A DNA stretch of 64,000 nt, taken from Nothophaeocryptopus gaeumannii. Lineage: Eukaryota > Ascomycota > Dothideomycetes > Mycosphaerellales > Mycosphaerellaceae. Shown in pieces: positions 1-10,316 of the stretch. The notes under the pieces were generated by a model, which saw only the letters and a program-made list of their open reading frames with translations, ran no database searches and had not been told where the DNA came from. Position 1 is the first letter of the stretch. Each line of letters starts with the position of its first letter. Made by a program: the position numbers and the translations under genes. The stretch is taken from assembly GCA_031771865.1 (NCBI GenBank), contig JASISA010000025.1, positions 806,001-870,000 of the forward strand, written 5' to 3'.

Positions 1-1690
1 ATGCATTGATGAATATCTCATCTGACAGGAATGAAGGACTTGAAAGTTTCAATTTTGAGACTAACATGAGGAATCGAGAGCACATATAGATGTATCAAAC
101 AGCTCACAGGATGCCACGATCGGAGACCCTACTGTAGCCACGTGTCTGCGATGGTGACCACGAGTCGTGGCAGCAAAGTGCTTCTGGATCAACTTTTCAC
201 CCGCCAGGTCCTCGTGGCAGTCCGCCCGATCAATTCGCCATTGACTTCGAACTTTGAGCTATTGGACAGAGCAAAAGGCCCGGAACAGGAGAAGGTTCGT
301 ATTCTGCATTGGAGTCTCAATCCATCACAGGAGGCCATTGATCTCGAGAGCAGGATTCCTGGTCCGTGGTTGGGCAAAAAGCCGGTCTGACGTCGTGGAG
401 CGAGTGCCGGTGCCCAACCTACATGTAGATGTCTGTCTCCCTACAGCCGCAGTGTAAGTCTTCGGCATCCCGATTGACGGCCAGCATACTGAAACCGATA
501 GTGTACCGGAATATAGAACCGAGCCCTATGCACACATATAGCAGTAAGCGCGATGTGGTGTATGCAATGCAATGCAGGTATGGCATCGCGACTGTCGAAC
601 CCTGAAGATCATACTCGATCACTCGAACCTTGTGTCGCAGAACGCCAGTGAGAACCCAACTGCCAACTTTCGACCTCACGTTTCTCGCGGTCGACTACGT
701 ATCGATGCTCTCCGGCTCCGCGCCTCAAAATCCTGTCGCAACTCCCAATGACCCTCCGTGCCCTCAAAGCCTCCCGAGCCAACCTTGAGCCATTTCCCAA
801 ATGCCGGCTTCCTGGCCAAGGCCTCCATCTTCGCAGGCTCACTGCTTGTTCGTATCGACAATTTCGGGTCTGAATACAGCCAACCCGGTTCGGTTTCCGT
901 GACGAACCCGTGATGAACCGGCTTCACAAGCTGGTCACGATGCAACCACCACACCATCACAACGCTGTGCCTTTTCTCCGCAGTGACAGGGCAGGCGCCC
1001 ACAGCGGTGCCTGCAACGTCGCAGTCGATCATCACTACCATCGCGCTTATGTGGTTGTTTCGGGCGACGTCAATATTGCGCCGTTTGACATGCACAACAT
1101 GCACGCCTCACGTTATCTTAAGCGCGGCGCGTTAGGGCCCATTTGAACATCGGCGACGGCCACTGGCGCGGGTAGTTTAAACGCCTACCCGAAGCGAAAA
1201 TGTCAATTGAAACTGGGTGGTGGTTGCTTGAATCGAAAACTTTTGCCTGCTGCTGCAACCAAGAAAGGGTTTCTTGGTGACGGAGGGCACATTACGCTTT
1301 GCACGCATCGTGAACCCAACTTAATGGGTCGGCCTGATCGGATGGTGGACTGGTATGCTGACTCTCTGACATTGTGTGCTGCGGTCGATGCCTTTTCTGT
1401 AAGATTTTCCCTGGAAAGATCGCTGATGCACGCGACGAGTTTCCCTGGACGAGCAATTGGGTTTATGTTCTTTCTGTTACCAATGCTCGGCCTTGTATCC
1501 GCATAGTAGCTTTTTTTGCTCTTGGTTGTCACTCCCCTCCTTTACGGCTGCCTATCCCGTTCTCTCTTAATGCATACTGAGGGTCGTCTCTCGACACTCC
1601 ACGATCTCTCCCTAATCGGGCCCGCCATCTCTAATATTGTCGTTCGTCAACCACCACCGGGCAGCTTCAATCAGCTCCCAAGTGGGTTTG
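1..1690. other. left edge, no supported gene
   Basis: Open frames here are short and overlap on both strands. The longest is a minus-strand stretch of 142 codons at 676-1104 with no recognisable domain or splice-linked neighbour. I see no gene I can support. The last part is probably the promoter and leader of the receptor gene that starts near 1691. Confidence 0.4.
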
Positions 1691-3339
1691 ATGGCATTGC
1701 CGCGGAATGCAGTCAATTGGGTGCCGGAGAAGAGACTCGTATGGACGCCAGTAAGGCCGATACAACATCCGCAATCATTCACAGCAGCGCGAGCGGGACT
1801 GCTAACGATCGGTAAGAGCAGATATTGATATATAGATATATCTGAGCTGGCACTGACACTCTCAGGGGTGATATTCACTCTGATCGGCACATTTGCGACA
1901 ACATGTCGAGTACTCACGCTTGTCCAACGACGGCGGAAGGTTGGTTACGACGACTATGCCATGTTCGCTGCATACGCATGCTCCATCGCCTTCGCAGCGG
2001 CAGTCTTCACCTCAGTACGGTGGGGTGTGGGCTTGAAGATCCAGGATGTACCGGTATATTGGGGAGTGAGGGCAATTGAGGTATATTGGTTGAGGTCAGT
2101 GATACGCTAGCTGCAGGGGACTGACTTTGTACCAGGCCATCTACGTCGATGAGATATTCTACTACATCACGGTCTTCTGCGTAAAGCTATCGTTGATGTT
2201 CCTGTATCTGCGATTAGGTACGGGCTTTTCGTCTGCAATCTGCGCTGAAGTAATCGCTTACGTGTGGTGCAGCTGCTGAACTCCGCGGATGGTTCTACTA
2301 TGCGAGTGTCGCCCTACTTACAATACTGTGTCTTCACTTCGCGACGACGGTGGTGGTATTCTCGACACAATGCATGCCAATGAAGAAGTATTGGTCTCCT
2401 AGTACCCCTGGTACCTGCATCGATATCACAGCGTTCTTCTACTGTGAGTCGAGCACATTCGTTCACCAATGTACTCAGACACTGACTTGGACTAGCAACG
2501 GGCATATTTACAATAGCCACGGATGTGATCATGATAGCTCTGCCGATGAACATCATATGGAAGATTCCGCGTTCGCCGAAGCAGAAGATTGGCATCATGT
2601 GTGCGTTTCTAGTCGCAGGAATTGGTACGATCGCCAGCTGCGTGCGATTGTATTCCATTAAGACATATACCGAGTCCCGTCAGCCGATGAGAGATGCGGC
2701 ACCGATCAGCACTTGGTCATTCATCGAGATCAACCTAGGCATACTATGTGCCTCTGTTGCTGGTACGCCTCTTCTAACAAACCTTCTCTGGACTTCACTG
2801 ACATGCTCTTAGTGATAAAACCTCTCTTCTCCAAAACCGTCGCCCCCTCCCTAGCCAACGACCGTGGCCACCAAAGACACTTCGGCTCCGTCTCCACAAA
2901 ACACACCCTCACTTCCCGAAAAACAAGCCACACCGGCCGAACAACAATCTCCTGCGACCTCAAAGACATGTCCCGCTGGTCAACAAACACCACCCTGCCC
3001 CCGCCAATCCTCTCCCCTTACAATATCTCCTTCACAACAGCAGACTTCATGCCCGAGAAACCCACCGATGTCGAGCTCGGCCTCGGTCCTGTGGTTGGGA
3101 GGGATGTCGATGGTAGTCCGATTCGATATAGTAGTCCTTTGCCTGATCCTCCGAAGGCGTTGCTTAATTCGAGAAGGAGTAATAGTCACGGGAGGGAAGA
3201 TTCTGCAACATTGCCACCGCTGCCGTTGGCGAGACAGGATGGGCCGGTGGTGGTTACGCAGGATTTTGCAGATGGGAATGGGAATGGGACTAGTCAGTTG
3301 AATATTAGTCGGCAGCAAAATCAGAAGGGTGGACAATGA
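1691..3339 (+). CDS. Pth11-like seven-transmembrane rhodopsin-domain receptor
   Basis: Six exons join in frame: 1691-1811, 1866-2080, 2136-2217, 2273-2443, 2496-2762 and 2813-3339, giving about 460 aa. All introns are 50-55 bp with GT-AG ends. The product has the layout of the fungal rhodopsin-like domain (Pth11-type): a first helix followed by a basic stretch and GYDDYAMF, a helix with FAAAVFTSVRWGVGLKI, then YVDEIFYYITVF before helix three, and a later helix with GIFTIATDVIMIALPM. The last exon encodes a long Ser/Pro/Arg cytoplasmic tail of about 170 residues. Family members are plasma-membrane proteins often tied to surface sensing in plant-associated fungi; the ligand is unknown. An ATG at 1741 was rejected because it is out of frame with exon 2. 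The start at 1691 is the least certain part. Confidence 0.82.
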
Positions 3340-3751
3340 TGATGCTTCGATAATTATTCTGGCGGGAACGTGACATATATATCTTACAGGATATACCGAC
3401 AGAAGTGTACAGAGAGGCGATTGAGTAATGATAATGAGTCTGAATGCCCGCTGAACTTTGAAGTGGTAGGCCTATCTGGTGGCAGAGGAGACGTGCAGAA
3501 TGGAATTGTAGAGGAAGGTGGAAGAGTATGGGCTAGAGACAGACTCTCACGAGTGTAGTGGCGTTGAGAAACAGGCCATGTTTTTCAAGTCGACCGCTGT
3601 GATGCCCCGTTTGGTCTCAGTCTTAGCTTTCCGACCTCTGTCTCCTCTAGTCTTTGACCAATACTTTGCGTCGCCATCTGTCGTATTGCAATCTGTCAAC
3701 AGTCCCTCTGATCCTAGGGTTTCCTCCAACGTGTCACCGTCATCCGACGCT
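3340..3751. other. convergent 3' intergenic region
   Basis: Between the 3' ends of the receptor gene and the transporter gene. Presumably 3' UTRs of both; no other feature seen. Confidence 0.5.
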
Positions 3752-5308
3752 TCAGTACCTCGCTTTCAACTTCCATCCCGTCTTCCTGCCTCTCACCACA
3801 GTGAACGAGACCACAGCAATGAGATAGCAAATACCCGTAAAGACAGTCACACCCCAGAATGCTCCTCCACAAGCCTCAATGAGCGCACCGGCGATTGGAA
3901 TTCCCGTCAAAGTTCCGCAAGCTACGATGCAGTAGCAAGTGGCGTAATATCGCCCATACTCTTCCGTATCGCATAGCATGCCCACACACACTGGCGTCAA
4001 GCTGATGTTCGATCCAGAAGCGAAGCCGAACAAGACGCAAAAGGCGATTGTCAGTCCAAAGATGGCAGTGTTGCTTTCACTGTGCTCAGCTGGTGTAGAG
4101 AGCACAGTGGCAGGTAGCCAGAGACCCAGAGAGGCGATCACGCAGAGGAAGAGAGCGGCGAGGACCGCATTGAACCTGCCAACTTTGTCCGCAACCAGTC
4201 CTCGTAGCCAACGTCCAAATGTCGAGCCTGCGTTAAAGATGGCAATGATCTGGTACGCGAAGGTTGTGCTCATCGCGCCAGAGCCGAGGGAGTAGGCAGT
4301 CACGTATGAGATCGGCGCGAAGAGACCCCATTCCATGAAATATGTGCCGACTGTGACAAGAAGGAAGTCAACGTTGCGAAAGATGCGGAAGTCTGGTAGG
4401 ACCGATGAGTTTGGCTTGGGTGGCAGACGAGAGCGCACAAGAAGGTTGGTCAGGATGAGAAGCACGAGGAAGATGAAGCCTTGGATTCGGGTCGCCCATG
4501 CCCAACCGACCTTTGGAAAGAGATTCTGTAGCATGAGAGGGAAGATGACGCCTCCTAGGGATCCTCCCGCAGCTGCCAGCCCGGTCGCGTTACCGCGCTT
4601 CATGTAGAAGAAATGCCCGATGGCGGCGATGGTGGGCGTGAAGACGAGAGCTGTCCCAAAGCCACCAAGGATGCCGAACACGAGCATGAAATGCCAGTAC
4701 TGAGTGCAGACTCCCAACAGCATGATGCTGAGGACGGTGCAGATCGATCCAGCCAGAACAAGCCATCTGGGTCCTTTAGCGTCAAAGACTGGGCCGATCA
4801 TGATGCCAGCTCCGAAGGATATGAAGACGTAGACGCTGATGATCCATCCGATGGTGCTCTCACTATAGCCTGACAGCTGATGCTCAGCGAGGTAGCTTTG
4901 GTAGATGCCGATGGAGTTCATGATTCCGAGCACAGCCAGCAAGCCGCAGAAGGAGCCAAACACGACGAGCCATGCGCGGAGGCCTCCTTCAGGATAGATA
5001 TTGCCGTCTGGTCCGATGGTAGATGCACGAGTGGTGCTCCTGCCAAGTCGGCTGCCTCCACCATTGGCAGAGACAGCAGAAGCCCTTCGGTCTATAGGGT
5101 TCTTTTCATTGTGGGTGAATGTTTCCTCTATTGTCCTCTCAACCGGCGAGTAATCCAGGGAGGCGGAGTCCAGTGAATCTGAACGCTGGCATCTTTCCGG
5201 TTCCACGGCGGCAGACTGTGGAGAGGAAGCAGTAGAAGTCTTAGACGAGTTGGTGTTGTGGTCGTCGATGTATAGTCCTGGCTTGCTGCCTTTGGTGCGT
5301 GCGCTCAT
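3752..5308 (-). CDS. MFS transporter, monocarboxylate (MCT/SLC16-like) family
   Basis: Single exon of 518 aa, starting at the first ATG (5308). The first 105 residues are a Ser/Thr-rich cytoplasmic tail with no hydrophobic segment. Membrane domain one then opens with PEGGLRAWLVVFGSF, the start typical of fungal monocarboxylate-type MFS proteins. About twelve hydrophobic helices follow, including an A-motif-like FDAKGPRW loop after helix two, GGFGTALVFTP in helix four, and AAGGSLGGVIFPLM in helix five. The second half begins near FRNVDFLLVTVGTYF. Relatives are usually annotated as monocarboxylate permeases or as transporters with unproven substrates (Mch/Esbp6-like). It is likely a plasma-membrane carrier; the substrate cannot be read from sequence. 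No cluster partner is visible. Confidence 0.85.
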   Translation of the reverse strand: MSARTKGSKPGLYIDDHNTNSSKTSTASSPQSAAVEPERCQRSDSLDSASLDYSPVERTIEETFTHNEKNPIDRRASAVSANGGGSRLGRSTTRASTIGPDGNIYPEGGLRAWLVVFGSFCGLLAVLGIMNSIGIYQSYLAEHQLSGYSESTIGWIISVYVFISFGAGIMIGPVFDAKGPRWLVLAGSICTVLSIMLLGVCTQYWHFMLVFGILGGFGTALVFTPTIAAIGHFFYMKRGNATGLAAAGGSLGGVIFPLMLQNLFPKVGWAWATRIQGFIFLVLLILTNLLVRSRLPPKPNSSVLPDFRIFRNVDFLLVTVGTYFMEWGLFAPISYVTAYSLGSGAMSTTFAYQIIAIFNAGSTFGRWLRGLVADKVGRFNAVLAALFLCVIASLGLWLPATVLSTPAEHSESNTAIFGLTIAFCVLFGFASGSNISLTPVCVGMLCDTEEYGRYYATCYCIVACGTLTGIPIAGALIEACGGAFWGVTVFTGICYLIAVVSFTVVRGRKTGWKLKARY

Positions 5309-5860
5309 GCGCCTTCAGGTCGTCGCAGCCGAGTCCGTTTTGTTGTGCCTGTTTATCCGGTAGCGAGGAATGTAGATGGAGAAGGCAGAAAGTCGAAAAC
5401 AAGAAGAAAAGAGTGCCAGGCGCAAAAGGGTAGCACTTGTATTTTCTTACCCGTGGAGCCCCCACCTTTCGCTCTCTGGTTCCGAAGCCATTGCAGTTCT
5501 CATGACAGGTGCATATTCGCAGGCCTGCTCGTTTGCTGCCACATTCTTCGCGTCTATTCGCCCATTGTGGTAGAAGTTGCCGCTTGCCGGCCGTCGGGCT
5601 CGGCGTAGGGAGATGCGTGCGGTGTGGCCAACTCCGCCATACGGCCATCTTCGCAGTTGGCCGAGAGCTGTTGTGTGAGCTTCGTCAGACATCGCTGAAG
5701 GAAGCTTGGGGGATGGACTGTGATGAATGAACACATGTGCACTGCACTGTGAAGTACAGGAAGAGAAATACTGAAGTCTACACCATCGCCTGTCAGATCT
5801 CGCGTGAGGGCAGGGATTCGCGGCGCCCGGCCGCAACCCTATCTCAGCCCCTTTCTCTTT
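5309..5860. other. intergenic, transporter promoter side
   Basis: Upstream of the transporter start and downstream of the kinase-like gene. Overlapping short frames only; no supported gene. Confidence 0.4.
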
Positions 5861-7519
5861 CTACCAACCATCTCCATCTTCTATCGCAACCAATCCATGC
5901 AATGTACGTTTGTCTGCTCCCTCAACACCACCGACACACGCATCAGGCGCGAGAAACGCCCGCAGCTGAGCCTCGAGCCATTCCCTCTCCCCAACGCGGA
6001 AACTATTCTGGCCAAGATTGCCTACGTAAACATCGAAGACGCCAGCGTTCCTAGGCAAGAGCTCGACGAGCATGTTGTATACGAACGCTCTCACATTATC
6101 GAAATGCTCGCCGGATCCGAGCAGGGCTCCGTAGATGTGGCTCTTGCGAGTAAATCTCGAGTCGCCGTTTCCCGGGGATGCTTCGCGCATGTAATCCGCA
6201 TATGCTTTCCGATACCCTTCGAATTGAGCGGGTAAGAGACCATGAGAGACTCCCTCATCCGGCGGCCATGAGTAATCGGCATGCCAGTCGATGGATAACC
6301 AATGCGACTGCACGCACCAGCCTATTTGTCGGGGTATCGCTTCCAAGCAGTCCCAGTCAACAAGGCCAGTGATGCGTCCCTTCTCGTTCACCAAGATGTT
6401 CTGGGGGTTGAAGTCGGACTGCATCAACACGAACTCAGGCTCACCAGGCTGAAGCTTTGTGACTTCCAGGAAAGCGTCAAGTGCTAACTCCCACAGCATA
6501 TAGATACCCTTGGTCACGACGTTGTGACATTTATTGGGATATTCGTCAGCTTTGAAGCGCTTGGCCTTGCTCGCTTCCAAGATGTTCTCGACAGATCCCA
6601 TGGACAGCACTGGCTTGAACTTTCGATAAAATGTGAAGATGTCGTCGGTGGTCAGACGGCTTGTGTTGCGAATGACCGGCTCTTCTGTCTCGTCTCCGAA
6701 AGAGAGTGCTCCACCGCGCGGAAACGTCGCATCAGCTAGAGCAAGCATAACGCGGGCGAGTTCCTTCAAGACACTTTGCCTTCTCCGATGCAACTCCTGG
6801 GCATCGTCTCCGTTGTTAGGATCCCAGAGGCTCGACAGGCTCTCACCCTGGAGAAACTCCATCAGGATGTACGGCGCTCCGATCTCGTTGTCCATGGTCT
6901 TGTCGTACGCTATCATCTTCGGAGTTGGCAACGAGGTTTTGGCTTTGATGTATTTCATTCCCAAAGCTGTAGCACGGAGGAGGCCGGCATCGTGCTCATT
7001 CCATCGTCCTCGAAAACCACACGCAGGTATTCGCAGGCATACCTTGTCCGCAAAGCGCGACTCAAGGATGTATGCACAGTTGAAGGCACCGCATAGCATG
7101 TCGACTACCTCAAAGCTGGAATCGAATTCGCCAGGTTTCAGCTCAACAGTTGCGTTAACGAATGCTGCTAGCTTCTCACAGGAGAGAGTCTTGACAGGGC
7201 CCCAGTACTCAGCCTCATCATAGGGCTTAAGACTGATCGCTGATACGGGATTGATTGCAACGGACTACTTGATAGTTCGGTCTTGGTCGTATACTTTGGC
7301 GACTTGTTCTGATGCTAGCGTCTCGTGGATTGCTCGCGACTCTGGTGCCTGGCGCGGATTCGTTTCAACCAGCGTCTTTGGAACAGGCTGATTAGCCGCT
7401 TGCTGAGAGGCGCTGCTGCTCGTGCTCTGCCCACGCGAGCGTTGACGGTGAGTTGGGCTACGCAGGCTTGACAAAGCTCTTCGAAAATCCGAGCGCGTTG
7501 GTGTGCTCGGTTCGTTCAT
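5861..7519 (-). CDS. APH-family (aminoglycoside phosphotransferase-like) kinase
   Basis: The main exon is 5861-7225. It holds an APH/choline-kinase fold protein: APYILMEFLQGESL (hinge), a catalytic loop MQSDFNPQNILV, and a metal-binding LVDWDCLEAIP. The usual catalytic-loop His is Gln here (QSD instead of HxD), while the Asp and Asn are kept. A stop at 7265 lies in frame upstream. An intron at 7226-7294 (donor gtatac, acceptor cttaag) removes it and links a Ser/Arg-rich first exon (7295-7519, ATG at 7519), giving about 529 aa. The first exon could instead be wrong, with the protein starting at a later Met. Fungal members are numerous, intracellular, and mostly of unknown substrate; drug resistance should not be assumed. 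Confidence 0.7.
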
Positions 7520-7939
7520 GATGAGAGTGCTAATGCTTGGCTGCCAGCGAAATGATTCTCGAGCAATCCCACTTATACAAGCCTGCGGCCTCATGCGCTG
7601 CATTCCATAAGTTGCGCTGATCTCTCGCTGACGGTACCTGCTCCATTCACTGTGATCAAGCTCGGGAGGCATCGCCATGACATTTTCGTCAGAGGCGGCG
7701 AACAGGTCTGCGTGCCTGATTGTATGCGTCGAGGGACAAGGTCCAGTATTGGCAATGCTCTCCCTTTGCATACATTAGCACAGCAACTTACGCCTACCTT
7801 CTGCTTCCCTTGTGCAACATCGAAGACAGCAGCAAAGCTCTTCAAGTATCGTACCAATCACCCCAGTACCTCCGACCTGGACATCCACACCACAATCAAG
7901 CAAGAACCAACCGCATCGCCGAACACGATCTCATCGAAG
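7520..7939. other. divergent intergenic region
   Basis: Separates the kinase-like gene (minus) from the small Cys-rich gene (plus). An open frame continues upstream of the chosen kinase start to about 7771, so the first exon may be longer. Otherwise promoter-like with no gene. Confidence 0.35.
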
Positions 7940-8573
7940 ATGGCGGATCGAGTAATGACGCTCCAAGAATCTTGCCCTCCCAAAGGCGTAGGAACTCGCA
8001 TGTGGTAAGTCAAATTGCTTACGAGAAGATTTGCTCCAGATTAACTGTGCTCAGTGGTACCTGTGAGAGAGCAGTCTCACGAGCTTGTTTCCGTAACGGC
8101 CATCTATCGTACTGCACGGCCACGGCAGAAAACGGCAAACCATGCGGCAGACTCTACTCGCGCATATATGGCTGCAAGCTGCACCCGTATTGCGCAACGA
8201 TTACAATCGAGATACACCACCAGCTCTCGATCCTTACGAAGAGCACTCCTTTCCTACACTTGTCACACCCGACGATTTGCCCTGGCTGCTCGCCGAGGGC
8301 ATTCTCAAAGAGCCACCACCAGCAGAAGTGATGAGGACTCCAAACATCGGGGCTGACAGGGCGAAGTTCTGGATGCCTGAGCTCAAGCCAGAATGGCGAG
8401 AGAAATTGCAACGTGACCGAGCTGCTGAGAAGGAACGTGGAGCAAACAAAAGTAGCAATGAAGACCGGGAAGCTGCTCGCGAGTCGCGCAGCCACTCAGA
8501 GACGAAGCAGAGCGATCATCAGAGATCTGATAGCATTTCGGACCACAGTGGCAAGACTGTCAGAGTGCAGTAG
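7940..8573 (+). CDS. small Cys-rich protein, probable zinc-binding, unknown function
   Basis: Exon one (7940-8004) joins exon two at 8055 through a 50-bp GT-AG intron and completes a Cys-rich segment: CGTCERAV, then HLSYC, GKPC and YGCKLHP, which looks like a treble-clef or ribbon-type zinc site. The reading frame must then change. The downstream segment PYEEHSFPTLVTPDDLPW through a charged C-terminus ending at 8573 lies one frame back. A GC-AG intron from the gcaag at about 8174 to the ccag at about 8223 (50 bp) would repair the frame, but it removes the last Cys-His part. A small indel or decay is the alternative. I do not recognise the family. The C-terminal third is Lys/Arg/Glu/Ser-rich and probably disordered. 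Confidence 0.5.
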
Positions 8574-9227
8574 GACGCGAGGCAGTCGTCCAGCGAAACC
8601 GATTGTGCATGGAGCAAGCAGAAGCTTGAGCGCTCGGCGAGATTAGCTGGACATGATGCACGATTGTGAAGGCACCTGGGCAGCAAGCAAGTAGTAATGA
8701 AATGACAAACGATACGGTATTAACAACCGATCCGTCTCTTCATACACCATACCTTGCAGAGTGAAGTCTCACCGGTAGCTCGGCAGTTTCCCTGCTGGTT
8801 CGTGCATGGGTCTGTGCTTGTCGCACGGCCGCCTCACGCTTTCTCCTGACAAGCAATATTCAATTGCGCTGCGCAGCAATCCGTACATGACACCTATTCT
8901 CCTGCAATTGAATTTGCATGTGATGGCAAAGGAGGAAGCGAAGAAGGAGCTCGGTGGTAGCTATCCCGGCGGTTGACGCTGCGGCCGTGAGCAAGTGCGG
9001 AGCTCTCACTGTTGAGCTTGGTGGGATGTGATGTCCACTCGCTTTGGGGGTCATCATCATGCCGACAGTCGGCGTCTGTCATGATGGCATTTGATGAAGA
9101 GGAGAAACTCCTCAACAGAACGCGTTCTGTGTTGTAAGGTGTAAGTGAGCATTGTCAGACTCGTTGATCCTTTCTTCCTCCCATCACAGAATAGCCTTCT
9201 CTACCTCACCTTGCAATTCAGCACACA
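8574..9227. other. intergenic, aldolase promoter
   Basis: No supported gene. The last 100 bp before 9228 are C/T-rich, typical of a fungal core promoter and leader. Confidence 0.4.
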
Positions 9228-10316
9228 ATGTCGAACGGCAGCAGAGGCGCTCAGGCGCCACCGCCACCACAGGGCATCTACGTCCCAGTCCCGACCTTCT
9301 TCGCCAAAGAAGGCAGCGCAGATTACGATCCCGTCTCTCCTCCTCTCGATCTCGACACGCAGACAGAGCACTCTCTATTCCTTGTAAGAGGTGGAATCAA
9401 AGGACTAGTCATCCTCGGCAGCACAGGAGAAGCCATCTTTGTGCGGGATCGCGAACGACATGAGTTAATCAAGAGTCAGAGAAAAGCATTGGATGATGCG
9501 GGATTCAAGGATAGACCCATCATTGCTGGGACAGCATCGCAAAATATTGAGGATACGGTCGAGTTGATCAAGGATAGTCAAGTGGCGGGAGCGGAGTATG
9601 CTATGGTTCTTGGCCCGGGATATTTCGCGCCGGCGACTAGCCAGGTTGGTCTTCAGAAATGGTTTGAGGCTGTTGCGGACAGATCACCAATTCCTATACT
9701 GATGTGAGGAAAAACACCTATGCAATTTATTCAAGAGCATGGACTGATGATTGGCAGCTACCACTACCCTGGAGTGACAAATAACCTCTTTATCGCTCCA
9801 GCGACATTTGAGAAGCTGGCAGCGCACCCAAATATTGTCGGCACGAAGCTATCTCACGGTATCATTGACGACCAGACTCTGATTGCTTCGTCTCCTCGTA
9901 TTGACCACGAGCATTTCTACGTCTTCACCGGTCTCGGACAGAATCTCCTGCCAGTACTTACAATTGGAGGCGTCGCGGCCATTGATGGCCTCGCAGGCTG
10001 CTTTCCGAGAGTTGTCGTCCGCTTGTTCCGGCAATTCAACGACAGCTCAGCCAAGGGTACGAGCAAGAAGGACATTGACGAGATGCGCGAGCTGCAATTC
10101 AGAATCTGCGAAGGTGAGAAGCTTGTCGCGACCTGGGGTGTTGTCGGCATGAAGGAGGCAATTGCGAGAGTATGGAACATCGGTGACCGAAAGGGTGGCC
10201 GTCTCCCTCTTGCCGGCGGCTTCCAAGACGGCGATAAGGAGTGGGCCAAATGGGAAAAGGTCTTTTCGGGCCTGAAGGAGCTGGAGGAGAAGTTCAAGGC
10301 TGAGGAGTCGAAGTAG
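9228..10316 (+). CDS. DapA/N-acetylneuraminate lyase-family aldolase
   Basis: Two exons (9228-9703 and 9758-10316) joined across a 54-bp intron give about 344 aa. The product has the class I aldolase TIM-barrel signatures of the dihydrodipicolinate synthase family: GSTGEAIF (the GTTGE substrate loop), IIAGTASQN, YHYPGVTNN (with the catalytic Tyr), and GTKLSHG with the Schiff-base Lys. A GLGQNLLPVLTIGGVAAI segment follows. Fungi make lysine by the alpha-aminoadipate route, so true DHDPS activity is unlikely. Family members in fungi act on 2-keto-3-deoxy sugar acids or 4-hydroxy-2-oxoglutarate, and one of these is the better guess. It is probably cytosolic, since no presequence is evident. It is not the HpcH-type aldolase used in the rhamnose pathway. 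Confidence 0.85.

Noticed and set aside
676..1104. 142-codon minus-strand frame at the left edge
   Set aside because: No domain, no good start context and overlapping frames of similar length on plus; not distinguishable from chance.
1741..1811. ATG at 1741 as start of the receptor gene
   Set aside because: It is out of frame with exon two at the only good intron; the ATG at 1691 is in frame.
9228..10316. Assignment of the DapA-type aldolase to the rhamnose pathway
   Set aside because: The pathway's aldolase belongs to the HpcH/HpaI family, and this gene is 13 kb away with unrelated neighbours between.
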